From the NCBI GenBank assembly GCA_020890945.1, contig JAJHPK010000030.1, forward strand, positions 1-55,643: a DNA stretch of 55,643 nt, written 5' to 3'. Shown here in pieces: positions 32,164 to 43,060 of this stretch; the first letter of the stretch is position 1, and every line of letters begins with the position of its first letter. The DNA is from Nitrosomonas sp. (GTDB lineage Bacteria; Pseudomonadota; Gammaproteobacteria; Burkholderiales; Nitrosomonadaceae). A program made the translations under genes and the position numbers. The notes below the pieces were generated by a model. The model had not been told where the DNA came from. It saw nothing but the letters and a program-made list of their open reading frames with translations, and made no database searches.

Positions 32164-32583
32164 ATGGATGAGCAATCAAGCCTAATCGCGCTTTTTACTA
32201 GTAGCTTTCTAGCCGCCACTTTATTGCCAGGAGGATCAGAAGCCGTTCTTGCTAGGGTGTTATTGGCTTATCCTGATTTACATTGGCACGCACTGGTTTT
32301 AGCAACCATTGGCAACACACTAGGGGGTATGAGTTCCTATCTTATTGGTTATTTCCTACCGAATGAGCAAGCAATTCTCAAAAAATCTAAAAACAATCTT
32401 CGTGGATTACAATGGGTACGTCAGCATGGGTCTGCAATCTTACTGTTATCCTGGGTACCATTAATTGGCGACGCACTTTGCGTTGCGGCTGGATGGTTAC
32501 GAATTCACTGGTTAAGTGCAGCTATTTATATGGCAATCGGTAAATTCGCACGCTATTGGATCATAGCCACTGCAATCAGTTAA
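32164..32583 (+). CDS. YqaA-type DedA-like inner membrane protein
   Basis: A small polytopic membrane protein of 139 aa. Hydrophobic segments include LIALFTSSFLAATLLPGGSEAV, ALVLATIGNTLGGMSSYLIGYF and a C-terminal pair around LLSWVPLIGDALCVAAGWLRI. The pattern (FLPGGSEAVL, NTLGG, WVPLIGDALCVAAG) matches the YqaA branch of the SNARE-associated/DedA superfamily. Physiological substrate unknown. The ATG at 32164 is preferred over the TTG at 32152, but neither has a strong Shine-Dalgarno. Confidence 0.85.
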   Translation: MDEQSSLIALFTSSFLAATLLPGGSEAVLARVLLAYPDLHWHALVLATIGNTLGGMSSYLIGYFLPNEQAILKKSKNNLRGLQWVRQHGSAILLLSWVPLIGDALCVAAGWLRIHWLSAAIYMAIGKFARYWIIATAIS

Positions 32584-32601
32584 AGAATCCTTAAAGCTTT
32601 T

Positions 32602-32654
32602 ATCTGATGATTGGATTAAAAATTCGACAGAATCAAATAATCCAATCATCAGAT
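32602..32654. terminator. 17-bp perfect inverted repeat between convergent genes
   Basis: Arms ATCTGATGATTGGATTA (32602-32618) and its exact complement (32638-32654), 19-nt loop. It lies between the stops of the YqaA-like gene (+) and grxD (-). No U-run follows directly; a T-rich stretch occurs about 15 nt later on the plus strand. Confidence 0.55.
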
Positions 32655-32668
32655 CGTACAAACAGGTT

Positions 32669-32974
32669 TTATTCAAATAATTTCTGAAGTTCTCCAGACT
32701 TATACATTTCAGAGACGATATCGGAACCGCCGATAAATTCTCCGTTTACGTACAATTGAGGTATCGTTGGCCAGTTGGAAAAATCTTTGATTCCTTGCCG
32801 AATATCTGGATCTTCCAAAACATTGACTGAAAAAATTTCATTAACACCGCAAGCTTTAAGAATATTTACTGCATTCGCAGAAAATCCACATTGCGGCTGA
32901 TCTATTGTACCTTTCATGTACAGAACGACCGGATGAGTGGTAATTTGTTGTTCAATTAAATCTTCAACATTCAT
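32669..32974 (-). CDS. grxD: Monothiol glutaredoxin, Grx4 family
   Basis: Iron-sulfur cluster carrier of the CGFS glutaredoxin family. Signatures: VLYMKGTIDQPQCGFSANAV with the CGFS active site, then WPTIPQLYVNGEFIGGSDIVSEM. The start chosen is ATG at 32974 (MNVEDLIEQQ), preceded by GGAG, giving 101 aa; an in-frame ATG at 32998 would add eight atypical residues. Neighbour of prmC-prfA-hemA, the conserved betaproteobacterial order. Confidence 0.95.
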   Translation of the reverse strand: MNVEDLIEQQITTHPVVLYMKGTIDQPQCGFSANAVNILKACGVNEIFSVNVLEDPDIRQGIKDFSNWPTIPQLYVNGEFIGGSDIVSEMYKSGELQKLFE

Positions 32975-33061
32975 AGTGTTAAATTCTCCAAAAATCATTC
33001 CAAAAAAATTTGTTTAAAAAACTGCGCTCATGATCAAATGACCTGCGCACATTAATGTATT

Positions 33062-33898
33062 TTAGCTGGATGCGTCAACTTGTCCACCGCTTACCCGTAT
33101 TATCCCCGCCAAATCCGCATAGCAGCAAATCTTATTAAAACTTGCTTTTTCCAATAGCAATTGACATGCCTCTGCTTGATCGTAACCATGTTCTATGAAC
33201 AACCATCCTTCATTGACAAGATATTTTGCAGCACTTTGAATGATATGCGCGATGCAATCCATTCCATCACATCCTGCGGACAATGCAATTTTTGGTTCAA
33301 ATCGCAAATCCCCCTGCTGTAAATATGGATCATTTTCAGCAACATAGGGAGGGTTTGTTACAATCAGATCAAATTTTTGCTGAGAAAGTTCATCGAACCA
33401 TTTCCCTAATAAAAAATGAACATTACTCACCTGTAAATTGCTGGCATTCCAACTCGCGATTTCAATCGCTTCAAGTGATATATCCACCGCGATTACTTGT
33501 GACAGAGGCCTGTGTTTTGCAATCGAGATTGCGATCGCACCACTTCCTGTTCCTAAATCCAATATTTTACAAACCCGATCCACGGGTATCAAATCTAAAG
33601 CTAAATCAACCAACAACTCCGTCTCAGGGCGTGGAATCAATACCGCATGAGATACCCTGAACACGCTGTCATAAAATTCCCTTTGGCCAGTCAAATAAGC
33701 CACAGGCATCCCTTGCAAGCGTTGTGTAACCCAATGAAAGAACTGCTCAGATTGTTGAGAAGTTAAAGATTGATTAGGATGCGTCAGTAAAAAAGCATGA
33801 TCGACCTGTAACACTTTTTCTAACAGTAAGCGAGCATCAATCTTATCGATATGCTGATAAGCTTGAAATAGAGCCTTTTCGATCGTTATCGATTGCAT
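33062..33898 (-). CDS. prmC: Peptide chain release factor N5-glutamine methyltransferase
   Basis: Methylates the glutamine of the GGQ motif in release factors RF1 and RF2. SAM motif ILDLGTGSGAIAISIAKHRP (about 108-127) and catalytic NPPY in IVTNPPYVAENDPYL. An N-terminal helical domain recognises the release factor. Length 278 aa. Directly downstream of prfA, its substrate gene (54-bp gap). Confidence 0.96.
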   Translation of the reverse strand: MQSITIEKALFQAYQHIDKIDARLLLEKVLQVDHAFLLTHPNQSLTSQQSEQFFHWVTQRLQGMPVAYLTGQREFYDSVFRVSHAVLIPRPETELLVDLALDLIPVDRVCKILDLGTGSGAIAISIAKHRPLSQVIAVDISLEAIEIASWNASNLQVSNVHFLLGKWFDELSQQKFDLIVTNPPYVAENDPYLQQGDLRFEPKIALSAGCDGMDCIAHIIQSAAKYLVNEGWLFIEHGYDQAEACQLLLEKASFNKICCYADLAGIIRVSGGQVDASS

Positions 33899-33952
33899 CG
33901 TGAATTGTCATTCAGCAAAGCACTAAAAACTACACCATGCGATGAATTGGAA

Positions 33953-35029
33953 TTACTCTTGTTCGGCAGCCAGTAATTCTGCTTGATGTTCAGCTACCAG
34001 AGCAGAACATAATTCGTCGATATCACCATCCATGATTTGATCCATTTTATACAACGTCAGATTGATACGATGGTCAGTAACGCGGCCTTGTGGAAAATTA
34101 TACGTTCGAATTCTTTCTGAACGCTCACCGGTGCCCACTAATGACTTTCGCGTCGCAGCCTGCTCCGCATGTTGCTCGCGCATTTGCTTGTCATGAATAC
34201 GAGCCGCCAAAACACTCAAGGCTTGCGCTTTATTTTTGTGCTGGGAGCGGCCATCTTGGCATTCAACGACAATCCCGGTCGGTAAATGCGTCACGCGCAC
34301 GGCTGAGTCTGTTTTATTGATATGTTGCCCTCCTGCACCGGAAGCTCGGAAAGTATCAATCCGTAATTCCGCTGGATTCAAAGTCACTTCGCTTACCTCA
34401 TCGGCTTCTGGCATGATGGCGACAGTGCATGTCGAGGTATGAACACGGCCTTGTGTTTCAGTCACAGGCACGCGTTGCACACGATGCCCGCCCGATTCAA
34501 ACTTCAGTCGTGAATAAGCGCCTTGTCCATCAATTTTTGCGATAATTTCTTTGTATCCACCGATATCGGAAAGACTTTGCGATATGATTTCAACATGCCA
34601 ATTACGCCGTTCTGCATAACGTGAGTACATGCGAAACAAATTGGCGGCAAACAGAGCTGATTCATCACCACCTGTTCCTGCGCGTATTTCCAGAAAAATA
34701 TTACGTTCGTCATTCGGGTCTTTAGGTAGTAATTGTTTTTGGATTTCACCTTCGAGGCGCGCCAAATTCTCTTTAGCTGCTTGAATTTCCGTTTCGGCAA
34801 AAGCGCGCATTTCCAAATCAGCATGCATTTCTTTCGCCGTTTGCATATCCAATTCGGTTTGTTGGAATGAACGATAAAGCTCAACGATGGGTGTGATCTC
34901 TGCATGCTCTCGCGTCAGTTTGCGATAGTTATCCATATCAACTGTCGCAGATTCGCTACTTAACAAATGGTTTAATTCTTCCAGGCGGACACTCAATCGA
35001 GTGAGCCGATCGGTGATGTTTTTATTCAT
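33953..35029 (-). CDS. prfA: Peptide chain release factor 1
   Basis: Terminates translation at UAA and UAG. The catalytic GGQ is in [24 protein letters not shown] (about 225-248). Upstream, [29 protein letters not shown] is characteristic of RF1. The length of 358 aa is normal. The start overlaps the hemA stop by 4 nt, so translational coupling is likely. Confidence 0.98.
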   Translation of the reverse strand: MNKNITDRLTRLSVRLEELNHLLSSESATVDMDNYRKLTREHAEITPIVELYRSFQQTELDMQTAKEMHADLEMRAFAETEIQAAKENLARLEGEIQKQLLPKDPNDERNIFLEIRAGTGGDESALFAANLFRMYSRYAERRNWHVEIISQSLSDIGGYKEIIAKIDGQGAYSRLKFESGGHRVQRVPVTETQGRVHTSTCTVAIMPEADEVSEVTLNPAELRIDTFRASGAGGQHINKTDSAVRVTHLPTGIVVECQDGRSQHKNKAQALSVLAARIHDKQMREQHAEQAATRKSLVGTGERSERIRTYNFPQGRVTDHRINLTLYKMDQIMDGDIDELCSALVAEHQAELLAAEQE

Positions 35030-36282
35030 TGTGGGCGATGCAGTTGATATAGCCGGTTAACTAACTCGACTAATTCATCTCGTTCATCAGTAGAAGCGTG
35101 ATTGAGTGCGCTAGAAGGCACATGTAAGAATTTATTAGTAAGACTATTGCTAAGCGATTCAATGACTTTTTTAGGATCTTCACCTTTTTCCAGCAACTTA
35201 TGCGCTTTGGCCAGTTCATGCCGGCGATAACGTTCACCCTGATCGCGTAACGCACGAATAGTAGGAACCGTTTCTCGCGTAACCATCCAACGCATAAAAT
35301 CGATCACGTTAGAATCAATGATGGTTTCAGCTTGCGCTACCGCATTTTGCCGCGAATCAAGACCTTCTTTAACGATTTCCGCCAAATCGTCAACATAGTA
35401 TAAAAATACGTCATCAAGCTCAGCAACCTCGGATTCGACATCGCGCGGAACTGCTAAATCAACGATGAATAAAGGACGATGTTTACGGATTTTAATCGCC
35501 CGTTCGACCATGCCTTTTCCGAGAATCGGTAACGGACTCGCTGTGCAGGTAACGATAATGTCATGATGAGCCAGTTGCTCGGGCAAATCGCTTAAAGTAA
35601 TCGCCTTAGCGTTGTTAAAACGACTGGCCAGCACTTCCGCGCGTTCTGTAGTACGATTGGCCACGGTAATATTGCGTGGATTTCGCGCGCCAAAATGATT
35701 CGCACAGAGCTCGATCATCTCTCCAGCGCCTATAAACAAAACATTCTGCTCACTAATGTCACCAAAAATTCGCTCAGCTAAGCGTGCTGATGCCGCCGCC
35801 ATTGAAACCGAACTTGCGCCTATTTCGGTGGAAGTCCGTACTTCCTTGGCAACATAAAAAGTCCGTTGAAACAATTTATGCAACAACAAACCAAGCGTTC
35901 CAGCATGTTGGGCCGATTTAACCGCATTTTTCAACTGACCGAGAATCTGCGGTTCACCTAAAACCATCGAATCCAATCCGCTGGCTACCCGAAATGCATG
36001 CTTCACTGCTTGCTCACGTGGGAATTTATACAGATAAGGATCAAGCTGACGGGTCGGCAAATGATGAAAATCCGCCAACCACATCATGGCATCCTCAGGT
36101 TTATCAGTACAACAATAGATTTCCGTACGATTACAGGTAGAAACAATCGCTGCTTCTTTGATGGGATTACGTCCTACCAAGTCATGCAGGGCATGTTCCA
36201 TGGTATTTTCAGGAAAACTCACCTGCTCGCGCACATCAAGTGGCGCAGTATTATGGTTTATCCCGAAAGCAAATAATTGCAT
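35026..36282 (-). CDS. hemA: Glutamyl-tRNA reductase
   Basis: First committed step of tetrapyrrole synthesis by the C5 route: reduces glutamyl-tRNA to glutamate-1-semialdehyde with NADPH. The catalytic cysteine is in [10 protein letters not shown] (about 50). The NADPH-binding region is [18 protein letters not shown], and the C-terminal dimerisation helices are present. The start chosen is ATG at 36282 ([21 protein letters not shown]), the family's usual N-terminus, giving 418 aa; ATG at 36312 would add ten residues. Feeds haem, important for cytochrome-rich organisms. Confidence 0.97.
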   Translation of the reverse strand: MQLFAFGINHNTAPLDVREQVSFPENTMEHALHDLVGRNPIKEAAIVSTCNRTEIYCCTDKPEDAMMWLADFHHLPTRQLDPYLYKFPREQAVKHAFRVASGLDSMVLGEPQILGQLKNAVKSAQHAGTLGLLLHKLFQRTFYVAKEVRTSTEIGASSVSMAAASARLAERIFGDISEQNVLFIGAGEMIELCANHFGARNPRNITVANRTTERAEVLASRFNNAKAITLSDLPEQLAHHDIIVTCTASPLPILGKGMVERAIKIRKHRPLFIVDLAVPRDVESEVAELDDVFLYYVDDLAEIVKEGLDSRQNAVAQAETIIDSNVIDFMRWMVTRETVPTIRALRDQGERYRRHELAKAHKLLEKGEDPKKVIESLSNSLTNKFLHVPSSALNHASTDERDELVELVNRLYQLHRPQ

Positions 36283-36407
36283 AGAATTAATAGATGAGAA
36301 TGTGTTCAACAAGCAATCGCCAGAAAATCGCTATTATAAATAATATACAAAGTTCTTAAATAGGTGTTGACGCACTTTTCACTCCTAATTTTGTACCAAA
36401 AATTAAA

Positions 36408-36914
36408 TTAGTTATTCCAAGCTTTTACCGGAATAATCGAAATGCTGTTTTTAGGCGATCCCTCAATAATTCTATCGCTGTACGTCAAATAAACCAGCAC
36501 ATTTCTTTTTGCATCATAGAAACGCACGACTTGCAGTGTTTTAAAGAGCAACGAAGTGTGTTTTTTAAAAACTTCATCGCCATCCAAATCACCATTCTTA
36601 ATTTTTTCTGACAAGGTGATTGGGCCAATTTGACGGCACGATATCGAAGCATCTGCGGTATCTTCAGCCACACCCACCATGCCACCGACACCTCCGGTTT
36701 TCGCACGACTCAAATAACAGGTCGCGCCAGGAACATCAGGGTCATCAAAAGCTTCGATCACTATTTTGTCATTCGCACCCAGTATCTTGAATTTAGTTGA
36801 AACACTTCCGATTTGATCAGCCCAAAGCGAATGTGAAATCGATAGTGCAAACATCGCTATCAAAAAATTCTTCATCAGCTTAGCTGCACCATTATTGCTC
36901 ATAGCCATATTCAA
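36408..36914 (-). CDS. creA: CreA family protein
   Basis: Exported protein of unknown biochemical role. The signal peptide reads LMKNFLIAMFALSISHSLWA. The mature part has the family's DQIGSVSTKFKILGANDKIVIEAFDDPDVPGATCYLSRAKTGG-type opening and a second cysteine (SISCRQIGPI), which probably form a disulphide. About 155 aa. The first ATG (36914) gives 14 residues before the likely signal peptide start at MKNFLI (36872); either start is possible. Confidence 0.88.
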   Translation of the reverse strand: MNMAMSNNGAAKLMKNFLIAMFALSISHSLWADQIGSVSTKFKILGANDKIVIEAFDDPDVPGATCYLSRAKTGGVGGMVGVAEDTADASISCRQIGPITLSEKIKNGDLDGDEVFKKHTSLLFKTLQVVRFYDAKRNVLVYLTYSDRIIEGSPKNSISIIPVKAWNN

Positions 36915-37024
36915 TTTTCTCCTAGTTTTTTTAGAAACTGAGTCATCAATTCATGAAAGCTACCATTATACTTTTTTATACTAACAATACGTGATAACCA
37001 TAAAAATTTGTATGAAAAACTTTT

Positions 37025-37988
<964 letters not shown>

Positions 37989-38088
37989 CTACACTGTTAA
38001 AAATAGCATCTGATACTATGGCTACTCGATTGTATGTTACATTCCAACCCATTGGATTGGCCAAATTGATATTCATCTTGATTTTACA

Positions 38089-38997
38089 ATGACTTTGCAT
38101 ACCCCATTAGAATTTGAATCTATTCGTGATTTATTACGTTACGCTGTTACTCAATTCAATAAAGCAAACTTACATTTCGGGCATGGATCTTCCAATGCTT
38201 ATGATGAAGCCGCCTATCTCATTCTAAAAACGCTATCGTTGCCACTGGATCAGCTCGAACCATTTCTCGACGCACGGTTGCTAAAAAGCGAATGCGATCA
38301 GATTTTGCATGTCATTGATCGCCGCATCAAAGATCGTATTCCAGCCGCTTATCTTACACAGGAAGCATGGCTTGGTGAATACCGCTTCTATGTGGATGAA
38401 CGCGTCATCGTACCTCGCTCTTTTATTGCTGAATTACTGCAAACACAGCTTGCACCTTGGGTTGTAGAACCTGACAGAATCACGAATATATTAGACATGT
38501 GTACCGGATCGGGTTGCCTCGCCATCTTATCCGCGTTGTATTTTGAATATGCACAAATCGATGCGGTTGATATCTCCAAACCCGCACTCGAAGTCGCACA
38601 TAAAAATATTGACCATTATGGTTTAGAAAAAAGAATCAATTTGATTGCCTCGGATTTATTTTCCTCTTTAAAAAATAAACGTTACGATTTAATCATTAGT
38701 AATCCACCGTATGTCAATGCGAAATCGATGTCGCAACTACCCAAAGAATATCAACACGAACCACAAAACGCGCTATCAAGTGGAATTGATGGTCTAGATG
38801 CAACCCGTAAAATCCTAGAATCCGCAGCCGATCACCTCACAGAAGATGGATTATTAGTCGTTGAAATTGGACATAACCGCGAAGCGCTTGAACATGCTTA
38901 CCCAAGCACGCCATTTAACTGGCTGGAAACCCATGCAGGAAACGAATTTGTATTTTTATTGCAACGTAATCAATTACCTAACAACAAAACCCTGTAA
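38089..38997 (+). CDS. prmB: 50S ribosomal protein L3 N5-glutamine methyltransferase
   Basis: Methylates a glutamine of ribosomal protein L3. SAM motif ILDMCTGSGCLAILSALYF (about 135-153) and catalytic LIISNPPYVNAKSM. It is 302 aa, with an N-terminal region longer than PrmC's, as expected for PrmB. Distinct from the prmC paralogue at 33062-33898. Divergent from tadA, with about 110 bp between. Confidence 0.95.
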   Translation: MTLHTPLEFESIRDLLRYAVTQFNKANLHFGHGSSNAYDEAAYLILKTLSLPLDQLEPFLDARLLKSECDQILHVIDRRIKDRIPAAYLTQEAWLGEYRFYVDERVIVPRSFIAELLQTQLAPWVVEPDRITNILDMCTGSGCLAILSALYFEYAQIDAVDISKPALEVAHKNIDHYGLEKRINLIASDLFSSLKNKRYDLIISNPPYVNAKSMSQLPKEYQHEPQNALSSGIDGLDATRKILESAADHLTEDGLLVVEIGHNREALEHAYPSTPFNWLETHAGNEFVFLLQRNQLPNNKTL

Positions 38998-39131
38998 TCA
39001 GAAAACGCTAAAGATTCGCCAGCGGAATGTGATCTCGTTTGTAGAGTCTACTCATTGTGGATTCTAGTCGCTAGTTGCCATAAGGTTTCGCTATCCATAA
39101 CGCCTCGTTGAACAACTTGTTAAGCCGCATA

Positions 39132-39482
39132 TTAGAAAACCATGACATGATCGACCTGATACTTATCACCATTTTGTACTAGAACCAACTCGGCTACGTA
39201 TTCCCCAGGTTGATTCGTGAACCACTGCTTCCATACGATAACCACAGAATCCGGTCTGCGAAAAATGGCAACAAACTCACAATTAGTAAAAAATCCTTTT
39301 GTGCTCTGATACTGCTCGCAGATGGACTGTAGTCTTTCTTTCGATAGTGTGCTTTTAATGCGATCTGTGAAATCACGAACGTGTCTTTCATAATCAATAG
39401 CTGTAGAAGCTTCCATCAGGTTATTCATTATTGGCGTTGCTACTGCCAAGATTTCCGCATCGGATTTATTCGCCAAATTCAT
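39132..39482 (-). CDS. Hypothetical protein, possibly NTF2-like fold
   Basis: Not recognised by name. A 116-aa soluble protein without signal peptide or membrane segment. The start chosen is ATG at 39482 (MNLANKSDAEIL), preceded by AAAGGAAAG, a good Shine-Dalgarno; the longer frame to 39650 overlaps the neighbouring pseudogene. The alpha-then-beta pattern (helices around LMEASTAIDYERHVRDFTDRI, strands around FVAIFRRPDSVVIVWKQWF and YVAELVLVQNGDKYQV) suggests an NTF2/SnoaL-like cone fold. It follows the methyltransferase pseudogene on the same strand. Confidence 0.6.
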   Translation of the reverse strand: MNLANKSDAEILAVATPIMNNLMEASTAIDYERHVRDFTDRIKSTLSKERLQSICEQYQSTKGFFTNCEFVAIFRRPDSVVIVWKQWFTNQPGEYVAELVLVQNGDKYQVDHVMVF

Positions 39483-39516
39483 GATGTGCTTTCCTTTAGG
39501 CTTAACGTAGGTAGCA

Positions 39517-40248
39517 CTAACCGATGCTGCACGGCTTTTTGTACGGACCGGTGGAATGATAAGTTGGACTCCGTTCAATAAGCAGCATTTCATTACCACC
39601 TTTTTGGAATTCATAAGATACACGTCTGATGGCAATACCGAATCCAGCATCAGAAAAATACTCGATGACGAAATTGAGGTGCGGCGAAGTTTTGCCTTCG
39701 AGTGTCAGTAAAGGGAATATCCGGACCTCACGAGCCACCCTCAGCATTTCCTGAATAGATTGGAGATGAAATTCTGCGGATAGATGGAAACTGTACAAAA
39801 ACAAAAAATGGGACGATAAGGCGATGTCGAATTTATTCGATTCGAAAGGAAGCGATGGAAGCTCTCCGGCGACGTATCTGCCTTCGTGTTTCCCAGTCTC
39901 GAAGTCGAACAGAAAAGTGTTCATTGCGGATATGCGAATACATCCAAGAGCTTCAATGGACGGAATGACATCCCAAACATAGTCAGCGCAATTCTTGCAC
40001 ATCTGTTCCATTACAGTATTGTATGTTTCGGAAATACGATTGCGAATCTGCAATGCGTCGAACTCATAGATTGGATCGAAAGAAATAATGTTTCCACCTT
40101 ACTCAGTTAATCTTGCGTTGAATGCAGCGGGACCGTCGCCGCACCCCAGAATGTTCAACTGAAGGTCCGCTTCCGAAAGATCGAACATGCTGATATATTC
40201 TTCGTAGGAACGCCCCCAAGGTACGATTTTTTCGAGTGTAAATCCCAT
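39517..40248 (-). pseudogene. SAM-dependent methyltransferase interrupted by one in-frame stop codon
   Basis: Two ORFs in the same frame make one methyltransferase. The first half has MGFTLEKIVPWGRSYEEY and the SAM-binding LQLNILGCGDGPAAFNA. After LTE comes TAA (40099-40101, minus strand), and the frame continues GGNIISFDPIYEFDALQIRNRI to the natural stop at 39517. A CAA-to-TAA change would explain it. Later motifs include SLPFESNKFDIALSSHFLFLYS and MLRVAREVRIFPLL. The homology continues across the stop, so this is a recent pseudogene unless the stop is read through. Start uncertain; the frame is open to 40326. Confidence 0.8.
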
Positions 40249-40418
40249 ATCGTTGTGTTCCGCATTAGATGTAAACGAAACGATTTCATTAAACCCAACT
40301 GGTATTAGAAGTCCGGAATGACACAATATATTACTCTAAAGTAAAAATCTAATACGATAAGTTGCATGCGAATAGAACGCATAAGTTCCCCTTATGTGTA
40401 AGAATTCCTAGCGTTGTT

Positions 40419-40444
40419 TACAGTATTTTTAGGAGAATACTGTA
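40419..40444 (+). promoter_or_regulatory. Hairpin with Shine-Dalgarno in the loop
   Basis: Perfect 9-bp stem TACAGTATT (40419-40427)/AATACTGTA (40436-40444) with loop TTTAGGAG containing the Shine-Dalgarno of the next ORF, whose ATG begins one base after the stem. It could modulate translation or be an operator. Confidence 0.5.
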
Positions 40445-40445
40445 C

Positions 40446-40601
40446 ATGAACATACACAAACCTACTTACTTAACTTTATCAAACCCGGCTATGGAAGGTA
40501 ATGCACTTGGCGAAGTGCTACAGGGTAAGCCAGCCAACAATTTTGGATCTTTGCAAAACCCTATTTTACAAAAGTTCAGCTCAATAAAAACAGCAGGTTA
40601 G
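40446..40601 (+). CDS. Small ORF of 51 aa, unknown function
   Basis: ATG at 40446 with AGGAG about 10 nt upstream, inside a hairpin loop. The peptide begins MNIHKPTYLTLSNPAMEGN and ends FSSIKTAG. It has no cysteine, no membrane helix and no motif that I recognise. It sits between the methyltransferase pseudogene and an IS481 fragment, so it may be a truncated gene rather than an intact small protein. The sequence alone cannot decide. Confidence 0.4.
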   Translation: MNIHKPTYLTLSNPAMEGNALGEVLQGKPANNFGSLQNPILQKFSSIKTAG

Positions 40602-40699
40602 AGATGACAATATGGGCTTTTGTAAAAGTTTCAATTTATGACGTACTGAAAAGTGCGAGACTTCAGAAATTTACCCCGCGTGACAGTACCAATTAGCGA

Positions 40700-40939
40700 T
40701 TCAAAACGTTGCAGTACAGCCTCAAACGCCTGACCAAGATCAAGCAAACGATTCAGAAAAGTCTCAAGTGTGAAGCTAAGCGCTATAACAAATCTTATTC
40801 GGGTGCTCTCGCTCACCTCGATACCAAACGGCTTCCCTTGCTGAAAGAGCAATCCGTCAATAAATCTCGTGAGTATTTGTTTGTGGCTATCGATGATTTC
40901 TTCAGCTATCGCGTTTCATTAACTTCTACAATACTATAA
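40700..40939 (+). pseudogene. IS481-family transposase fragment (start of integrase core)
   Basis: The frame contains KQTIQKSLKCEAKRYNKSY, then GALAHLDTKRLPLLKEQ and REYLFVAIDDF, characteristic of the rve catalytic core of IS481-type transposases (first catalytic Asp in HLDTK). Homology stops after VAIDDF. Neither the N-terminal helix-turn-helix nor the rest of the core is present in frame, so this is a dead remnant. Confidence 0.75.
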
Positions 40940-41166
40940 AACCCCATAAAGATTCGAATAATGCCACTTCATATGAAATACTCATCGCTTATTTATTCAA
41001 CCTCTCTGTAAATAACCCTGAGGTTTCCTACAACTAATTCAAAAGACAATCATTTCATTCCGATGATTAGAATGGACTGCAACCGGGCAAAGGTTTCATT
41101 AGTGTCCCGAGAGGAGGGATAGTGCAAGAGTTTAATGCAAAGAATGCGACAGCATTGAGATATGCA
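40940..41166. other. Intergenic region without recognised gene
   Basis: About 230 bp downstream of the IS481 fragment and beyond the 3' end of the dehydratase gene. No ORF, hairpin or promoter stands out. Confidence 0.4.
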
Positions 41167-43059
41167 TTATCTATCACTTTCTTCTTTATTGATATATTCC
41201 GGCACCCAATTTGCCAATTGATCGCGCACTTCAAAATCGCTTAACACCGAAATATTACTTAACCAGATTGCCAGATCTAATAACCACTTTTCATCGACCT
41301 GTCGAGCTTGAGCAATACGTAATTTTTCATGAGGAGTTGGCAAAGCATTTTCATCGGAAGACAATAACTCTTCATGAATTTTTTCCCCACAACGCAATCC
41401 AGTAAACTCAATATGTATATCTTCTTCTGTGAGTCCGGATAAACGAATCAAATCTTTAGCTAAATCAACTATTTTTACGGGGCTTCCCATATCCAAAACA
41501 AAAATCTCACCACCACCTTCTACACCTCCCATTAGGCCTGCTTGCAGTACCAGTTGTGTAGCCTCTGGGATAGACATGAAATATCGCGTCATATCTGGAT
41601 GAGTAATAGTAATCGGCCCTCCTTTGGTAATTTGATCACGAAATTTTGGAATGACGCTGCCAGTACTTCCTAAAACATTGCCAAAACGTACCATCACGAA
41701 ACAAGTTCTGCGCATATTTTCAGAAAGATTATTTTTTAAATCACAAGTATTCGATTGTTGTAGTGCTTGACACACCATTTCAGCAAGCCGTTTAGTGGCC
41801 CCCATGATACTGATAGGATTAACTGCTTTATCGGTTGAAATCAATACAAATTTTTTCACCCCAAAATTAATTGCAACTTTAGCGACGACATAAGTACCCC
41901 AAACGTTATTTAGCAAAGCCTGACAACCATTTCCTTCTTCCATCAAAGGAACATGCTTATAGGCCGCCGCATGAAATACCACAGTAGGCCGAAACTGTGA
42001 AAACAATTGTGTCATCCTTGGTTCGTCTTTGATATCGCCGATCACGAACGTTAATTTTGCATCAGGAAAACGCGCGACAAATTCTTCTTGAACGTTATAT
42101 AGCGCAAATTCATTCAGTTCCACAAATACGATGCGACCAGGTTTAAAAACCATTAACTGGCGACATAATTCTGAACCAATCGAACCTCCAGCCCCGGTAA
42201 CCAAAATCACCTGATCTGATAATAATCCATGCAATCCATCGTTATCCAACACCACCGGTTCTCTGCCCAGTAGATCATCTAATTCAATTTCACGAATTTT
42301 CGATACCACGGCTTTACCACTGATCAAGTCCGAGTACGATGGCACCGTCATGACTTTTACACCCAATTCAGAGCACATTTCTAGAGCTTGACGATAAATA
42401 CGGTGCGAAACAGAAGGTATGGCGATAATGACATGACCGACATTCAGTTTTTGTACCCATTCCGGTAATTCTTTGATGTTACCTAGCACTCTTACGCCTT
42501 GTAGACGCGTTCCAAATTTTCGTGGATTGTCATCGAGCATGCCGACAACATGCCACTCTCTGCTTCTAGCCAAATCTTTAGTCAAATTGATACCCGTCCG
42601 ACCCGCTCCTATGACTAACACTAATTTTGCCTCATAGCTTTCAAGGCTATACAGTCGGCGCTCTTTCCAAGCACGATAAATCAATCGGCTGCTACCCATA
42701 ATCAGTAACAACAACAATGGCGCGAGTACGATCACTGAACCAGGAATGCTTTCAAACTGATCCAACAACCCCAACAACACCAATACACATAACGTGCCCA
42801 TGAACACTGCAATGACGATGCGCTTAACATCCGGCAAACTTGCGTAGCGCCAAACACCTCGATACAAGCCTAACCATAAAAAAAAGCTTGTTTGGGTTAA
42901 CACAATCCACGGAAGAGTGCTAATTAGAACTACGGAAACTGATGAAGGGATATCAAAGTTAAAGCGAAATAGATAGGCAATCCACCAAGCAACTCCTACC
43001 GCGACAAAATCATGAGTAAAAGCGATGATCGTGCGGTAATCTATTTTGCTGACAAACAT
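41167..43059 (-). CDS. Membrane-bound nucleotide-sugar 4,6-dehydratase (CapD/WbpM type)
   Basis: A 630-aa polysaccharide biosynthesis protein. The N-terminal region has four transmembrane helices (about 10-125), then a CoA-binding-like Rossmann domain (LVLVIGAGRTGINLTKDLARS), then a short-chain dehydrogenase domain (ILVTGAGGSIGSELCRQL, VFHAAAYKHVPLMEE, STDKAVNPISIMGATKRLAEM). The tyrosine usual in the family's YxxxK is replaced by Met (MGATK), as in long-chain WbpM/FlaA1-type UDP-GlcNAc dehydratases. It probably makes the 4-keto-6-deoxy sugar for surface polysaccharide. The next gene begins 1 bp away in the same transcript. Confidence 0.92.
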   Translation of the reverse strand: MFVSKIDYRTIIAFTHDFVAVGVAWWIAYLFRFNFDIPSSVSVVLISTLPWIVLTQTSFFLWLGLYRGVWRYASLPDVKRIVIAVFMGTLCVLVLLGLLDQFESIPGSVIVLAPLLLLLIMGSSRLIYRAWKERRLYSLESYEAKLVLVIGAGRTGINLTKDLARSREWHVVGMLDDNPRKFGTRLQGVRVLGNIKELPEWVQKLNVGHVIIAIPSVSHRIYRQALEMCSELGVKVMTVPSYSDLISGKAVVSKIREIELDDLLGREPVVLDNDGLHGLLSDQVILVTGAGGSIGSELCRQLMVFKPGRIVFVELNEFALYNVQEEFVARFPDAKLTFVIGDIKDEPRMTQLFSQFRPTVVFHAAAYKHVPLMEEGNGCQALLNNVWGTYVVAKVAINFGVKKFVLISTDKAVNPISIMGATKRLAEMVCQALQQSNTCDLKNNLSENMRRTCFVMVRFGNVLGSTGSVIPKFRDQITKGGPITITHPDMTRYFMSIPEATQLVLQAGLMGGVEGGGEIFVLDMGSPVKIVDLAKDLIRLSGLTEEDIHIEFTGLRCGEKIHEELLSSDENALPTPHEKLRIAQARQVDEKWLLDLAIWLSNISVLSDFEVRDQLANWVPEYINKEESDR

Positions 43060-43060
43060 A

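Noticed and set aside
31973-32185. 70-aa plus-strand ORF before the YqaA-like gene
   Set aside because: No Shine-Dalgarno, no recognisable fold, and it overlaps the better-supported gene in another frame.
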